Source: Branchiostoma floridae (Eukaryota; Chordata; Leptocardii; Amphioxiformes; Branchiostomatidae). Taken from it: DNA of 63,850 nt. The translations under genes and the position numbers were made by a program. The notes below the pieces were generated by a model. It saw only the letters and a program-made list of their open reading frames with translations, was not told the origin of the DNA and did no database searches. This document shows positions 17,758 through 27,327 of this stretch, piece after piece. The stretch spans positions 817,144 to 880,993 of the forward strand of contig NC_049997.1 of assembly GCF_000003815.2 (NCBI RefSeq). The letters are read 5' to 3'. How positions within the stretch are numbered: the first letter of the stretch is position 1; the number at the start of each line of letters is the position of its first letter.

Positions 17758-17822
17758 CCTACCTTCCGTCCTCTCCCTAACGTTTGACGGTGTGTTGAAT
17801 TCCACGACCCTCAAGTTTCGTC

Positions 17823-17828
17823 TTTATA
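17823..17828 (-). promoter_or_regulatory. TATA box of the Bcl-2-like gene
   Basis: TATAAA on the - strand. The expected transcription start is near 17797, which favours translation from 17757. Confidence 0.6.
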
Positions 17829-17887
17829 ATATTTACTACTGCGCGCCATCCATCCTAACCAATCAATAGACAGCACCAATACAGAGC

Positions 17888-18242
17888 TGAGACGTTACAT
17901 ACATACATGTTTAGACTTGCGATGGCGTCACTCATATACCCAATAATGCTATCCCCCTAGGTTTGACCTCAACAAAGGTCATTTCATGAACAAAAAGACT
18001 TGCCCTGTATCTGGACATACCTCAGGTTGGTCTACGTCACATACATACAAATTTAGACTTGTCAGGGCGTCCCCCCCCATATGCTAATAATGCTATCCCC
18101 CTAGGTTTGCCCTCAACAAAGGTCATTTCAGGAACAACAGATTTGCCCTATATCTGGACATACCTCAGGCTGGTTTATAATACAAGGGGGCTTTTCTTTT
18201 GCATAGGAACAAAAAAATTGCCCTATATAAGGGGACATCACT
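17888..18242 (-). repeat. Polinton right terminal inverted repeat with internal 137 bp duplication
   Basis: Inverted counterpart of 1114-1405. Two tandem units (about 17904-18040 and 18041-18176) share AATGCTATCCCCCTAGGTTTG and a GGACATACCTCAGG end. The outermost part ends GGACATCACT. Confidence 0.9.
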
Positions 18243-18245
<3 letters not shown>

Positions 18246-18283
<38 letters not shown>

Positions 18284-18299
18284 CACACACACACACCCA
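18246..18299 (+). repeat. (CA)n microsatellite abutting the Polinton
   Basis: CA repeat directly after the right terminus; it blurs the target-site duplication. Confidence 0.95.
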
Positions 18300-18379
18300 C
18301 CCAAAATATATCTCTTTTTTTCAGGAAGATAATTCCCCCAGTACAGTGTTTTCCCCCCCCCCCCCCCCCGTTCCTCTAG

Positions 18380-18512
18380 GTCACCGGCGACAAGGGTCTG
18401 GTGCCATGTACCGACGAGCTTTGCGGCGGGGAGAAGTATTGTGACTGTAGCTATCACGTGGCCATCACCCCTGGCAACGTGGTGCAGATGGTCCTCTACA
18501 ACATGGGCTCAG
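18380..18512 (+). CDS. Multicopper oxidase exon after the Polinton
   Basis: An acceptor TTCCTCTAG at 18371-18379 is preceded by a poly-C and CA tract. The exon reads in phase 0 through a Cys-rich segment (CGGEKYCDCSYHV) to ITPGNVVQMVLYNMGS, the conserved strand just before the copper-binding His cluster. The donor is CAG/GTAAAC and the exon ends in phase 1. It joins the 264-471 exon in frame across the Polinton. The poly-C run at 18353-18369 leaves a purine-free but unusual acceptor tract. Confidence 0.8.
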
Positions 18513-18730
18513 GTAAACTCGAATGTTTATCAGTCTTTTGAGAAGGATATGACACAAAACCTAACTAATTATAAAGAAACGTGCTTCGAGGCCTTCTTGC
18601 ATACTTACTCAATCATACAAAAGTTCATTAAATTTTACATTTTCAGACAGGAAAAATAACAGCTACTCAAACGACTTTTATTATAGATTTCGGAAATGGT
18701 TCGGCTGGTATCTAACATACATTCGCATAA

Positions 18731-18924
18731 TTACACCAGGTGCCATTATACCACCACCTCAAAAAACGTCGTTATAGAGGCCTTCTCAAGATCATTTTCA
18801 ACACGTAACATCTGAATTGTATTACATTTAGGATATTTAACATTCGTTGTTCAAGATAATCTTGGGAAGACCTCTATACTAACGTTTTTTTGAGGTGGTG
18901 GTATTATGGCACATGGTGGAATTA
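18731..18924. repeat. Palindromic MITE-like foldback
   Basis: Arms of about 60 bp: ATTATACCACCACCTCAAAA near 18745 pairs with the segment near 18885-18907, and TATAGAGGCCTTCTCAAGAT pairs with 18853-18875. No coding capacity. Intronic. Confidence 0.8.
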
Positions 18925-19329
18925 TGATAGTCGATGTTACTTTACCTTTCAGTGACACTTCTTCATCACTATATTTGCATTTGATCGGTTTTCAGATTTT
19001 TTGGGTTTAAACCTGTACATGTTGATTGACAGATATTACTTTCTCACTCACTGAAGATGGGTATTGTGTACCACCTAAACGTCTCGCCTTTCTGAAATCT
19101 ATAGTTACTGTTATCTTGTGAAAAGCCTTAATTTTTGTGTTACAATCTTAAGACCGTATATCCGTGCACAAAATAAAGCGCTTACCAACAAGCGTATGTC
19201 TTAATGCTTATTCACATAACAGATCAGCTTAGTTCTTAATGAAATCTGCTTTCAGTAACTTCCAGGGAAATGCTATCCTGCTCAATGTACGGATCATAAT
19301 GCTGCCAGATAGGTTGATCAACAGGACCT

Positions 19330-19579
19330 GTTACTTACTTACTTACTTATCGTCTTCATCCCATGTGGGACATAAGACTGTGATAAGTTTCCTCCACTGG
19401 GGTCTGTTCTGTGCTAGGGGCTGAGCAGCATCCCAGGGGATCCCAATGGCCGCTAGGTCTTTAGCCACATTACGTCTCCATGTACTTTTAGGACGTCCCC
19501 GTTTTCTCTTTCCCTCAGGTGCCCAATGTAGAGCAACTTTGGGGATACGGTCATCCGACAACCGCAGAACATGGCCCAA
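19330..19579 (-). pseudogene. LINE 3' fragment (reverse transcriptase C-terminus)
   Basis: The - strand encodes MGHVLRLSDDRIPKVALHW then GKRKRGRPKSTWRR, typical of the C-terminal end of non-LTR retrotransposon polyproteins. It ends at a (GTAA)n-type tail (TTAC repeats on +, 19329-19349). The fragment is 5' truncated and sits in a laccase intron. Confidence 0.75.
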
Positions 19580-19731
19580 CCATTCCGATGTCTATTTAAA
19601 ATGTCTTCCGATGGCTATTTAAGTGGACAGTTGTGTTCGTTTAGACGATAGGAAAACCTTGGAAAACAGGACCTGTTGGGCAAGTTAAATATAAAGTTAA
19701 AGACTGCATGCTGATTTCTTCTCATATGCAG

Positions 19732-20014
19732 GAGCAGGTCTTGCCGGTACAGCCTGTTCACATCCACGGACACCACTTCTACGTGTTAGATATGGGATTC
19801 CCGGAGTACAACAGCAGCGATGGTCGCTACAGCAGCCAGAACCCTGACATTGACTGTGGCACGTCAGAAAGGTGTAACGCGAAGCGATGGGCGGACCAGT
19901 CGTGGGAGGGCGGGAACAAGCCGGGACTGAACCTGCGGGACCCGCCGATGAAGGACACGGTGATCGTGCCTGTGGGTGGGTACGTGGTCATCAGATTTAC
20001 GGCGGATAACCCAG
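19732..20014 (+). CDS. Multicopper oxidase exon with copper-binding HIHGHHF
   Basis: Carries PVHIHGHHFYVLDMG, the HxHGHxF copper-ligand motif, then a Cys-containing loop and a beta strand (VIVPVGGYVVIRFTADNPG). The donor is CCAG/GTGGGT, phase 1. The acceptor TTCTCATATGCAG is strong, but the phase does not match: exon 18380-18512 ends in phase 1 while the copper-motif frame needs phase 0 here. In the frame set by the previous exon the first residues are Gly-rich, as expected before the His motif, and the frame must then slip by one base before about 19753. This implies a one-base indel or an assembly error. Confidence 0.8.
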
Positions 20015-20225
20015 GTGGGTTAGTTGTACACATCGTTGGTTTGGTTTGGTTTTGTAATACAGATCTCTATTAGTGACTGATATGTCAATATTCTTCCTGG
20101 AGTCCGAGTGATTTGTGGAGAATGACCAATTCTAGACGGAAGGAAATGCTTAGCGTCTTTTTCAGTGTCCTTTTTTATCATTTCTATATTGCAACTTAAG
20201 CTTGATGACTCTTTCTGCAGAGTAG

Positions 20226-20533
20226 AAAGCTAAGGGCACAACCCACCGTACGCGCTTTTTTGTCCGTACGTTTTCTTGGGAGGCCACGTCCGCCACGCAT
20301 TTATAAAAATATGGGGAACGACTGGCAAGAGCAGGAAGTACATCAACACGGCAACACAAGTTCTGCCTGCACGTAAAATGTTACGGCGTGTCTGCGTGCT
20401 CCAATCCGTCGGATTCCCGACGAGTTCAAAATACGGAGGCGGTACTTACCACTTACGGATCCCAAAAGATTGCCCACGTTTTGGCACGTAGGCAGCATGT
20501 ATTTCAACGTGCGGTGGGTTGTGCCTTAGCTTT
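20226..20533. repeat. MITE with TIR AAAGCTAAGGGCACAACCCA
   Basis: Ends are inverted repeats (AAAGCTAAGGGCACAACCCA at 20226; complement of GTGCCTTAGCTTT at 20521-20533). Internal sequence is shared with 47941-48526 (GGATCCGTAAGTGGTAAG-type phrases). Confidence 0.85.
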
Positions 20534-20629
20534 ACTGTCTAAGACAAAATTCGCACTTATTGTTTAAAACACGCAAAGTCTTTCTTTTGAAAATTGTATA
20601 CAATGCTAATGATCTTTACCGTGTTGCAG

Positions 20630-20833
20630 GCTGGTGGTTTGTCCACTGTCACATAGAGATTCATAAGGTGGAGGGGATGGCCATGATGATCAGGGAGGGG
20701 ACGCAGGGACAGATGAACCCCCCACCCCCGGGATTCCCCACCTGTAGAGAATTCCATTGGTCCTCAGCGGAGTTCGAAAGAGCAAAGAAGGGCTACAGCA
20801 CGTCTTGGACCCACACCTTATCTGTCGCGGCAG
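20630..20833 (+). CDS. Multicopper oxidase exon with HCHIEIH copper motif
   Basis: After GTGTTGCAG the exon reads, in phase with the previous donor, GWWFVHCHIEIHKVEGMAMM. This is the HCHIxxHxxxGM motif that supplies type 1 and type 3 copper ligands, including the Cys that links copper centres. A C-terminal region follows (QGQMNPPPPGFPTC). The donor is GCAG/GTGGGT, phase 1. All ligand residues are present. Confidence 0.9.
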
Positions 20834-21262
20834 GTGGGTGATGTCATATTGACTGTTGAGTGATGAACCCATGACTCAGTATTTAATCTCTACTAACACG
20901 GAATGTGACGTTAAGGTCCCCGTAAAGAACACTATATCGCAGCAACCTATATCATGTTTGAAAAACCCTCGACTCCATAATAGAAAAAAAAAAACTGTAG
21001 AATGATTGGCGTGATATCTTTCAGCAAACTCGCCGCTCTAGTAGAATGGGTGTGTTAAGTTTCTGTCATCCTCAGACTGACATCTTACGCGAAGTCTGTC
21101 CTATGTGAATGATATAATACTCTAACCTCATGGCGAAAAAATGTACTATTCATATGGTTATCTGGTTGCTTGTTCTTTGATCTTCCGACACGTTTATGTA
21201 TTACATTTAGAGAGAAGAATAAAAGCAACAATGAGATCAACAATATCCCCATGTTCTTTCAG

Positions 21263-21339
21263 GAGGTGGCATCGGCGCTGCAGTTGGATTCATAGTTGGA
21301 CTTGCAGTCGGCATCATCTGTACGGTGTTACGAATGTAG
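21263..21339 (+). CDS. Multicopper oxidase terminal exon with membrane anchor
   Basis: Acceptor TTCTTTCAG, in phase. It encodes a Gly-rich hydrophobic helix (GIGAAVGFIVGLAVGIIC) and a short basic tail ending RM, so the enzyme is probably anchored to the cell surface by a C-terminal membrane segment. The stop TAG is at 21337-21339, with ATTAAA about 70 bases later (21406). Confidence 0.8.
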
Positions 21340-21411
21340 CAAGAAAAGCACGACCGCAAACTAGCAGACACAGTTTGCGCCATGCAGGGAAAACAGTTTT
21401 GTATAATTAAA

Positions 21412-22418
21412 GGCCGCCCCTGCACGCGGCGACATCAGTAATAGGTCAGCACTCGAAACGAACATCTTTTGGCCACAATTAAAACAAGGACAAACTGGTA
21501 CAAATTCCCTACATGGTCAACCTTCTGTATGGCCTCCGTATATTGAATATGTTAGCTGTTGTAAGCTACTTCCACCAAACATTGTGCATGTGAAAACTAA
21601 CTTAAACCTTTTAAACCTATCGGTTTAAGGATAGCATGTAGTGTTGATTAATATCGTCATTCATTCATTCATTCATTCATTCATTCATTCATTCATTCAT
21701 TCATTCATTCATTCATTCATTCATTCATTCATTCATTCAAGGTAACCGAAGCCGGCATTTGTGTAGAAGTCATATTTGTACACTAAAATGAAACAGTACT
21801 AGTCCATTTCCTAAATAAGCAAAGCACATATGGTTCAATAGCACATATAGCCGTGTAAACTGGGATTACAAATACAACTTCTAACTTGAATTTTGGCCAT
21901 CTGATTGGTCCTCGCTAGAAGCCGCCAGAAATCTAGTGCATGTCAAATATTGAACACGGGCGTTTGTCAAATATACATGTTTTTGCAAGTGTCATTCAGA
22001 GCTTTAGATCCTCTGCCTTGCCGATAATTTAGCTTCATGCCGTAGACCTTTTTCTTCTGGCGTCCTTGATAAGTCTGATATTCGGGGGGTTAAAACTATA
22101 TTCTTTATGGCTAATCAACAAGTAGCCATTCTCTCCCACCAAACGCGTTATACTGATGATATATGGCATATTTGTAAAGCTAAATGCTACATCATGTATT
22201 GCTGGGTAAGCAGTAGTTTCTACTTTTTATTGTATAGTGGCATTTTATTGCAAGCTATGTCATTTGAAGTGATCGTAAAATATTGCTTGTATTATAAGAC
22301 CAACAATGAAAATAACACTAACAAAAAACAAAAAACACTAACAGACCTCAGACAATATCAACAACTGTACATTATTGCATATTTAAGTTAAAGTTATCAG
22401 CCAAAAGATAAACAGGAG
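21412..22418. repeat. Intergenic segment with an (ATTC)n microsatellite and a possible LINE 5' end
   Basis: About 20 ATTC units lie at 21658-21739. The rest shows no gene. The LINE 5' untranslated region probably begins somewhere after 22080, but its boundary is not visible. Confidence 0.7.
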
Positions 22419-23569
22419 ATGAAAGAAGTACATGTTACATGTACATTCAGAACTAACTGCACCTCTGACTGGGCCACGTTTGCCTTCATGATTAAACATA
22501 GTGGGATGAATGGGACTCCTTTCAGTCACAAGAAAACAATGATTCACAATGATAGTACAAAGTTGTCACTGATTATGATCTTGCTCCTAAGTGGAGATAT
22601 TGAGATCAACCCAGGGCCAAGACCACCTAAGTGTCCCTGTGGGAGCTGTAACAAAGCAGTACAGATTAAGCACGCTGCTATTTGTTGTGATGACTGCAAT
22701 ACGTGGTATCATAAGGACTGTATTGAGCTTGGCTCTCAGGTATACACTGTATTAGCAACCCACCGATCATACTCATGGATATGCTGTGACTGCGGCATAC
22801 CAAACTTTGCATCAGACATGTTCGACATCACTGAAGACAGCTTTCATTCGGTAAATTCATTTGATACGCTGAACTCCAGCACAAGTTTGCCAGGTGACAC
22901 ACCAACGGCCACATCCACTCCACTTAGATCAAAGCAGGGGAAAACTCACACTAGAGGTAATGGTCACAAAAAGGGGAGCAAGGCTAAACTACTGCTGGTA
23001 AACTGCCAGAGTGTTAGAAACAAAAGTGCTGAATTGGCAACTGTGATTGACACTTATAAACCAGACATATTAGCAGGCACAGAGTCATGGCTCAATGAAA
23101 ACATATCAAGCGGCGAAATATTCCCTGACAGCTATATAGTACACCGTCAAGACAGACAAACTGGCCCAGGAGGTGGTGTATTTCAGGCAAACAGGGATGA
23201 TCTGATTGTCACACACAGAACAGATCTGGACACAGATTGTGAGATCATTTGGACACAAACCCAACTTGCAGAGAAGAAACCGCTTATGATTGGTACATAC
23301 TACAGACCTCCATCAGAATCAGGCAGTAGTCTGGATGAGCTTGACAGCTCTATAATAAAAATGGGACTAAAGATAACTTCCGACAACGTAATCATTTTTG
23401 GAGATTTCAACACCCCTGGTATAAATTGGGATGTCAGCACAACAGACAACGCTCAGAACCATACAGGACAGGCACAGAAACTACTGCACTTAGTGGATAA
23501 CCATGGGCTATTCCAAACAGTTCAGGAACCAACTAGAAATGGTAATATTTTGGACCTGGTCTTAGTTAA
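22419..23569 (+). CDS. LINE polyprotein, N-terminal part: leader, 2A, PHD finger, endonuclease start
   Basis: Residues 1-58 are a leader. Residues 59-67 are the 2A motif GDIEINPGP, where ribosomes skip a peptide bond, separating the leader from the enzyme. Residues 72-126 form a Cys4-His-Cys3 PHD-like finger (CCDDCNTWYHKDC, then WICCDCG). The apurinic-type endonuclease starts near residue 190 (LLLVNCQSVRNK, Glu222 in AGTESWL, YYRPP, and FGDFNTPGINWD). It provides the target nick for target-primed reverse transcription. Coding breaks at a TTAA (23566-23569) where a MITE has inserted; the domain resumes at 24533. Confidence 0.88.
22593..22619 (+). other. 2A ribosome-skipping motif
   Basis: Encodes GDIEINPGP, matching the 2A consensus D(V/I)ExNPGP. 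It is preceded by a hydrophobic run (LIMILLLS), as usual. Confidence 0.9.
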
Positions 23570-24532
23570 CCCTCAAACCACCGTATGGGGTCAAAACTGA
23601 CCCCAGGCGTATATCAATGTGTGCCATTCTGTCATTTCTGGTCGAAAACAAATTTCCTTTCAGGAGTTTGTTTGCATATCTGTCCTATAACTTCTTATAC
23701 GTTTTTGCCGAGATTGACTCATTGTTGATTAAGTTATCCTCGAAAGTTTATGCATGATCCAGTGGGGTCAAAACTGACCCCAGCATTTTTTTAAACAAAC
23801 TTTTGCGACCCACACCTAAACTACTTATTGTAGGATAACGAAATTTTCAGGGAATGATGTACATGTAAGCCAAAATTATTGTAGCAATTTTTGTGCTATT
23901 AACATGTCATATGACGACATTATGACGTCATCTTTGTAATATCGGTCGCCATCTTGGATTTTGACTGATGACGTCATCAAATTAGCATAAATTACGAATA
24001 TTGAGTCCTGAAATTTATGTTGAATTTTATAAGACGTGATAAACAATTGTTATTTGCCAAGAAAACCTTAAAACTTAAATGTTTAGTACAAAATTAGAAA
24101 ATTTCGTAATAAATATGTCTGTCAGAATTCCGTTGCCATGGCAACATAAAAAATGATAAACATACTTTGTTCACTGAAAATGTTCGCTATCAACATTTTC
24201 TAAAAAAATACTAAGTTTGGTGGCCCTAGCATAAGCCATTCAGGCGCTATATGGCATTGAAGCTGGTACAGGCATCAAAAACCTCCTTCCCGGTCTGAAT
24301 AGCGTTGGTGCACAATGTGGTCCTCATGATCTTTTGCATGAATCATGATAATGAGCTAGAAGCATTCTCTCCTAATCATGTCAGACTGTCCCACATAGAT
24401 TAATGAAACTATACATATATACAAATCACAAAAAGATTCACACAAAAAACTGTATTTGTACAAAAAGTTTTGGGGTCAGTTTTGACCCCATACGGTAATC
24501 TACGTCACAAAAAAGCTACGGTGGTTTGAGGG
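23570..24532 (+). mobile_element. piggyBac-like non-autonomous element inserted in the LINE
   Basis: Begins CCCTCAAACCACCGTA and ends with its complement, ...TACGGTGGTTTGAGGG. Flanks are TTAA (left) and TCAA (right, one change), the piggyBac target. Palindromic GGGGTCAAAACTGACCCC lies near both ends and once more near 23763. It is 963 bp with no transposase. Removing it restores the LINE reading frame. Confidence 0.85.
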
Positions 24533-26751
24533 TCAATAACCCAAACATAATTGAAAAGACCACAGTAGTTCCGGGAATAAGTGACCACGACATGGTTCTA
24601 GTGGACGTGAACTTGGCACCCAAACAGAACAAAAAACCAAAAAGGAAAGTGTACATTCGCACGAAATCTGACGAGCCGGCTATCAAGAATGACCTTGAGG
24701 ACTATGCTACAAACTTTAACCAGAGAACAAAAGACATGTCGGTGACACAGAAATGGGATGACTTCAAAGGAAAAATGAAGCACACAATGAACAAGCACAT
24801 TCCTAGTAAAATGACATCAAGCAGATACAACCTGCCTTGGTTTAACAGAAACTTAAGAAGACACTGTCGGAAGAAACAACGTCTTTACAATAAAGCTAAG
24901 AGAACAGGGCAAGAGGAAGACTGGAACAAGTACAAGAAAGTAAAAAAAGGAGTACAGAAAAGCATAAGATCAGCACACTCAAAATACGTGGCGAACATAC
25001 TTGGAGAAGCTATAACTGACAAACCAAAAACATTCTGGTCATACATAAAAGGCCTGAGGAGAGACCTTGTTGGGGTAGCCACTCTGAAGGTGGGGAGCAC
25101 CATTATAAGTGACAGTGAAAAGAAAGCAGAAGCACTCAGTTCACAGTTTAAAAGTGTATTCACAGAAGAAGACACCACAGACATGCCATCTCTTGGAAAC
25201 CCCTGCACCACTCCTATGGAACATATAGACATTTCTACGTATGGTGTAGAAAAAATGTTGCAAGGCCTTAATCCGTCCAAAGCATCCGGGCCCGACCAAA
25301 TACCGCCTTGGTTCCTCAAAATGACAGCCAGTGAAATCGCACCTGTTTTGACTAACATTTTCCAACAATCGCTTGACACAGGAGAAATCCCCCCAGACTG
25401 GAGAGATGCAAACATATGCGCCATTTTCAAAAAGGTTCCCAGTAACTACAGACCTGTTTCACTTACCTGTATTTCCTGTAAACTACTCGAACACATTATT
25501 CATAGCCATATCATGAAACACTTGGAAGGCCACAATATACTAACGGACTACCAGCATGGTTTCAGAGCAAAGCGATCAACAGAAACACAGCTTATTTTAA
25601 CAGTTCACGACATAGCTGGGGCACTGAACAATAAAAGACAGGTGGATCTAGCAATACTTGATTTCACTAAAGCCTTCGACAAAGTCCCACATAGCAGACT
25701 CATAACAAAACTGGAGTACTATGGAATTCAAGGTTCTACATTAAACTGGTTAAAGGCTTTCCTGACGAATAGAGAGCAAACGGTAGTGGTAGAAGGGAAG
25801 GCCTCAGCTCCAGTTAAAGTAGCATCGGGAGTTCCGCAAGGGACTGTTCTGGGACCATTGCTCTTCCTCTTGTACATAAACGACTTGCCAGACCAGCTCG
25901 ATTCAAGTGTGAGGTTATTCGCCGATGATTGTCTGCTATATATAGAGGTATCTGCAAAGAATGACTCACAACTTCTTCAGAAAGATCTGAACACCCTGGA
26001 AGAATGGCAAAGGAAATGGCTTATGCAGTTCAATCCTGATAAGTGCTATATCATGCACATAACGAACAAACGCACGCCAAATGTGTCCCCTTACCAGTTT
26101 TGTGGTCAGACATTAGCAACCACAAAAAGCCACCCATACCTAGGTGTTACGTTAACAACTGGGCTGAAGTGGGGTGTCCATGTTAACAAAATAACAACCA
26201 AGGCTAAACAGACATTGGGAGTGATCAAACGTAACTTGTGGGCATGCCCAGCCCGCGTAAAATCACTTGCATACACGTCACTGGTAAGACCTAACCTTGA
26301 ATATGCTGCAACAGTATGGGATCTGTATACAAAGAAAGACAAAGATAAACTTGAAAGGGTACAGAACCAAGCTGCCCGATTCTGTACAAACAACTACAGC
26401 AGGGATGCTAGTGTCACCAAAATGAAAACAGATCTACAGTGGACATCACTTGAAGACAGAAGGAAAATGTCCAGACTTTGCATGATGTACAAAATGACCA
26501 ATAAGCTGGTGGACGTACCGACTGATAAGTATCTAATACCAGCTCAAAAAAGAACAAGAAACAGCCATGACTTCAAGTACCAGAGTTTCCAAGCTAGGAT
26601 TGATGTGTTCAAAAATTCGTATTTTCCCAGAACTATCGTAGATTGGAATTTGTTATCACCAAGTACAGTAGGGGCATCTTCTCTGGATAGTTTTAAAGAA
26701 CGCTTGCAGTTAGATGTGCAAAAGTTAGGTGTGACGGATCGTTCAGTGTAA
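24533..26751 (+). CDS. LINE polyprotein, C-terminal part: endonuclease end and reverse transcriptase
   Basis: Resumes the endonuclease with its final GISDHDMVLVDV motif, then a basic linker and the reverse transcriptase. RT landmarks are SGPDQIPPWFLK, NYRPVSLTCISCKLLE, QHGFRAKRSTETQL, first catalytic Asp in AILDFTKAFDKVPH, GVPQGTVLGPLLFLLYIND and the FADD catalytic pair. A C-terminal thumb/connection region ends SLDSFKERL. The segment FKKVPSNYRP is shorter than usual, suggesting a small in-frame deletion. The stop is at 26749-26751. The frame is intact over 740 codons, so the copy is young. Confidence 0.93.
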
Positions 26752-26848
26752 TATAACCAGCTGCTGCCGCGCCGCGTGCCTGCGAAGCTGGTGTGTTACG
26801 CCGAATGGCGGTTATACCGGCTATACAGATACAGATACAGATACAGAT
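26752..26848 (+). repeat. LINE 3' end with GC-rich hairpin and (ACAGAT)n tail
   Basis: Short GC-rich segment (CTGCTGCCGCGCCGCG) followed by four ACAGAT units, the probable 3' terminus used for template recognition. Confidence 0.75.
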
Positions 26849-27065
26849 AAGTTGATTTAAAAACAAAAGGTAAAAACGTATAAGAATCATTTGTATATCT
26901 GTAGCGTACACAAACTCCTCCTACACATTAGTAAACCGTTCATATTCAATACATGTCCAGGTTATGCTGAAATAAGCAACTCAAATGTCACAAATCATGC
27001 TAATGAGTTGATTGTATTCCTGATGATAGCATTAAAATTATACAAATTAATCTAATTTAAAATAC

Positions 27066-27327
27066 TCAGATGTATCTGCCTGGCACGGAAGTGCTCAACG
27101 TTGGGAGCGCTTACAACCGTGCCAGGCAGGGCATGCCACTCGGGAATTGTGCGTGGGAAAAAAGAGTGTTTGTAGATGTCGGTGCGTGCGAATATGTGTT
27201 GATATTTGAAGTCGTGACTACCCCGGGTGCGCCCTTGGGCAGGCTTCAGAATATTGCTGGCGTCTATGTTAATATTATTGTTGGCTACTTTATAGAAAAA
27301 GGTGAGGCGGTGTATAAGATCAATTAA
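27066..27327 (-). pseudogene. 5'-truncated LINE fragment, RT C-terminus
   Basis: Only the - strand is meaningful: it encodes SHDFKYQHIFARTDIYKHS then FFPRTIPEWHALPG and SAPNVEHFRARQ, the C-terminal block of a CR1-like RT, similar in pattern to the end of the intact LINE 0.4 kb away. The + strand frame here is a shadow. A hairpin (27077-27131) arises inside it. Confidence 0.75.

Larger units (their letters stand above)
1111..18245 (+). mobile_element. Polinton/Maverick element, complete with capsid genes
   Basis: A self-synthesising, virus-like DNA transposon. Both ends carry inverted copies of a terminus starting AGTGATGTCC (1114 on the left, complement ending at 18242 on the right). Between them lie the diagnostic genes: protein-primed PolB, retroviral-type integrase, FtsK/HerA-type ATPase, adenovirus-type protease, major and minor capsid candidates. 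Gene order is convergent: + strand genes up to 6792, then a - strand block 7087-13947, then accessory genes. CACACA flanks both sides (1105-1110 and 18246-18251) and could be the usual 6 bp target duplication, but the right copy is inside a CA microsatellite. All core frames are open. Damage is limited to one frameshift in the first gene and two 100-N gaps. It sits in sense orientation in an intron of a laccase-like gene. Confidence 0.95.
22419..26848 (+). mobile_element. CR1/L2-type LINE with PHD finger and 2A motif, interrupted by a MITE
   Basis: A non-LTR retrotransposon: a leader with a 2A motif and PHD-like zinc finger, apurinic-type endonuclease, reverse transcriptase, a GC-rich 3' hairpin region and an (ACAGAT)n tail at 26822-26848. 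The only visible break is a 963 bp insertion at 23570-24532 within the endonuclease; the frames on either side are otherwise open. Confidence 0.9.

Noticed and set aside
24885-25430. 181-codon - strand frame
   Set aside because: Antisense to the reverse transcriptase; no domain.
27077-27131. Hairpin that could be a microRNA precursor
   Set aside because: It lies inside a LINE coding remnant, and the pairing arises from the RT C-terminal sequence; no independent support.
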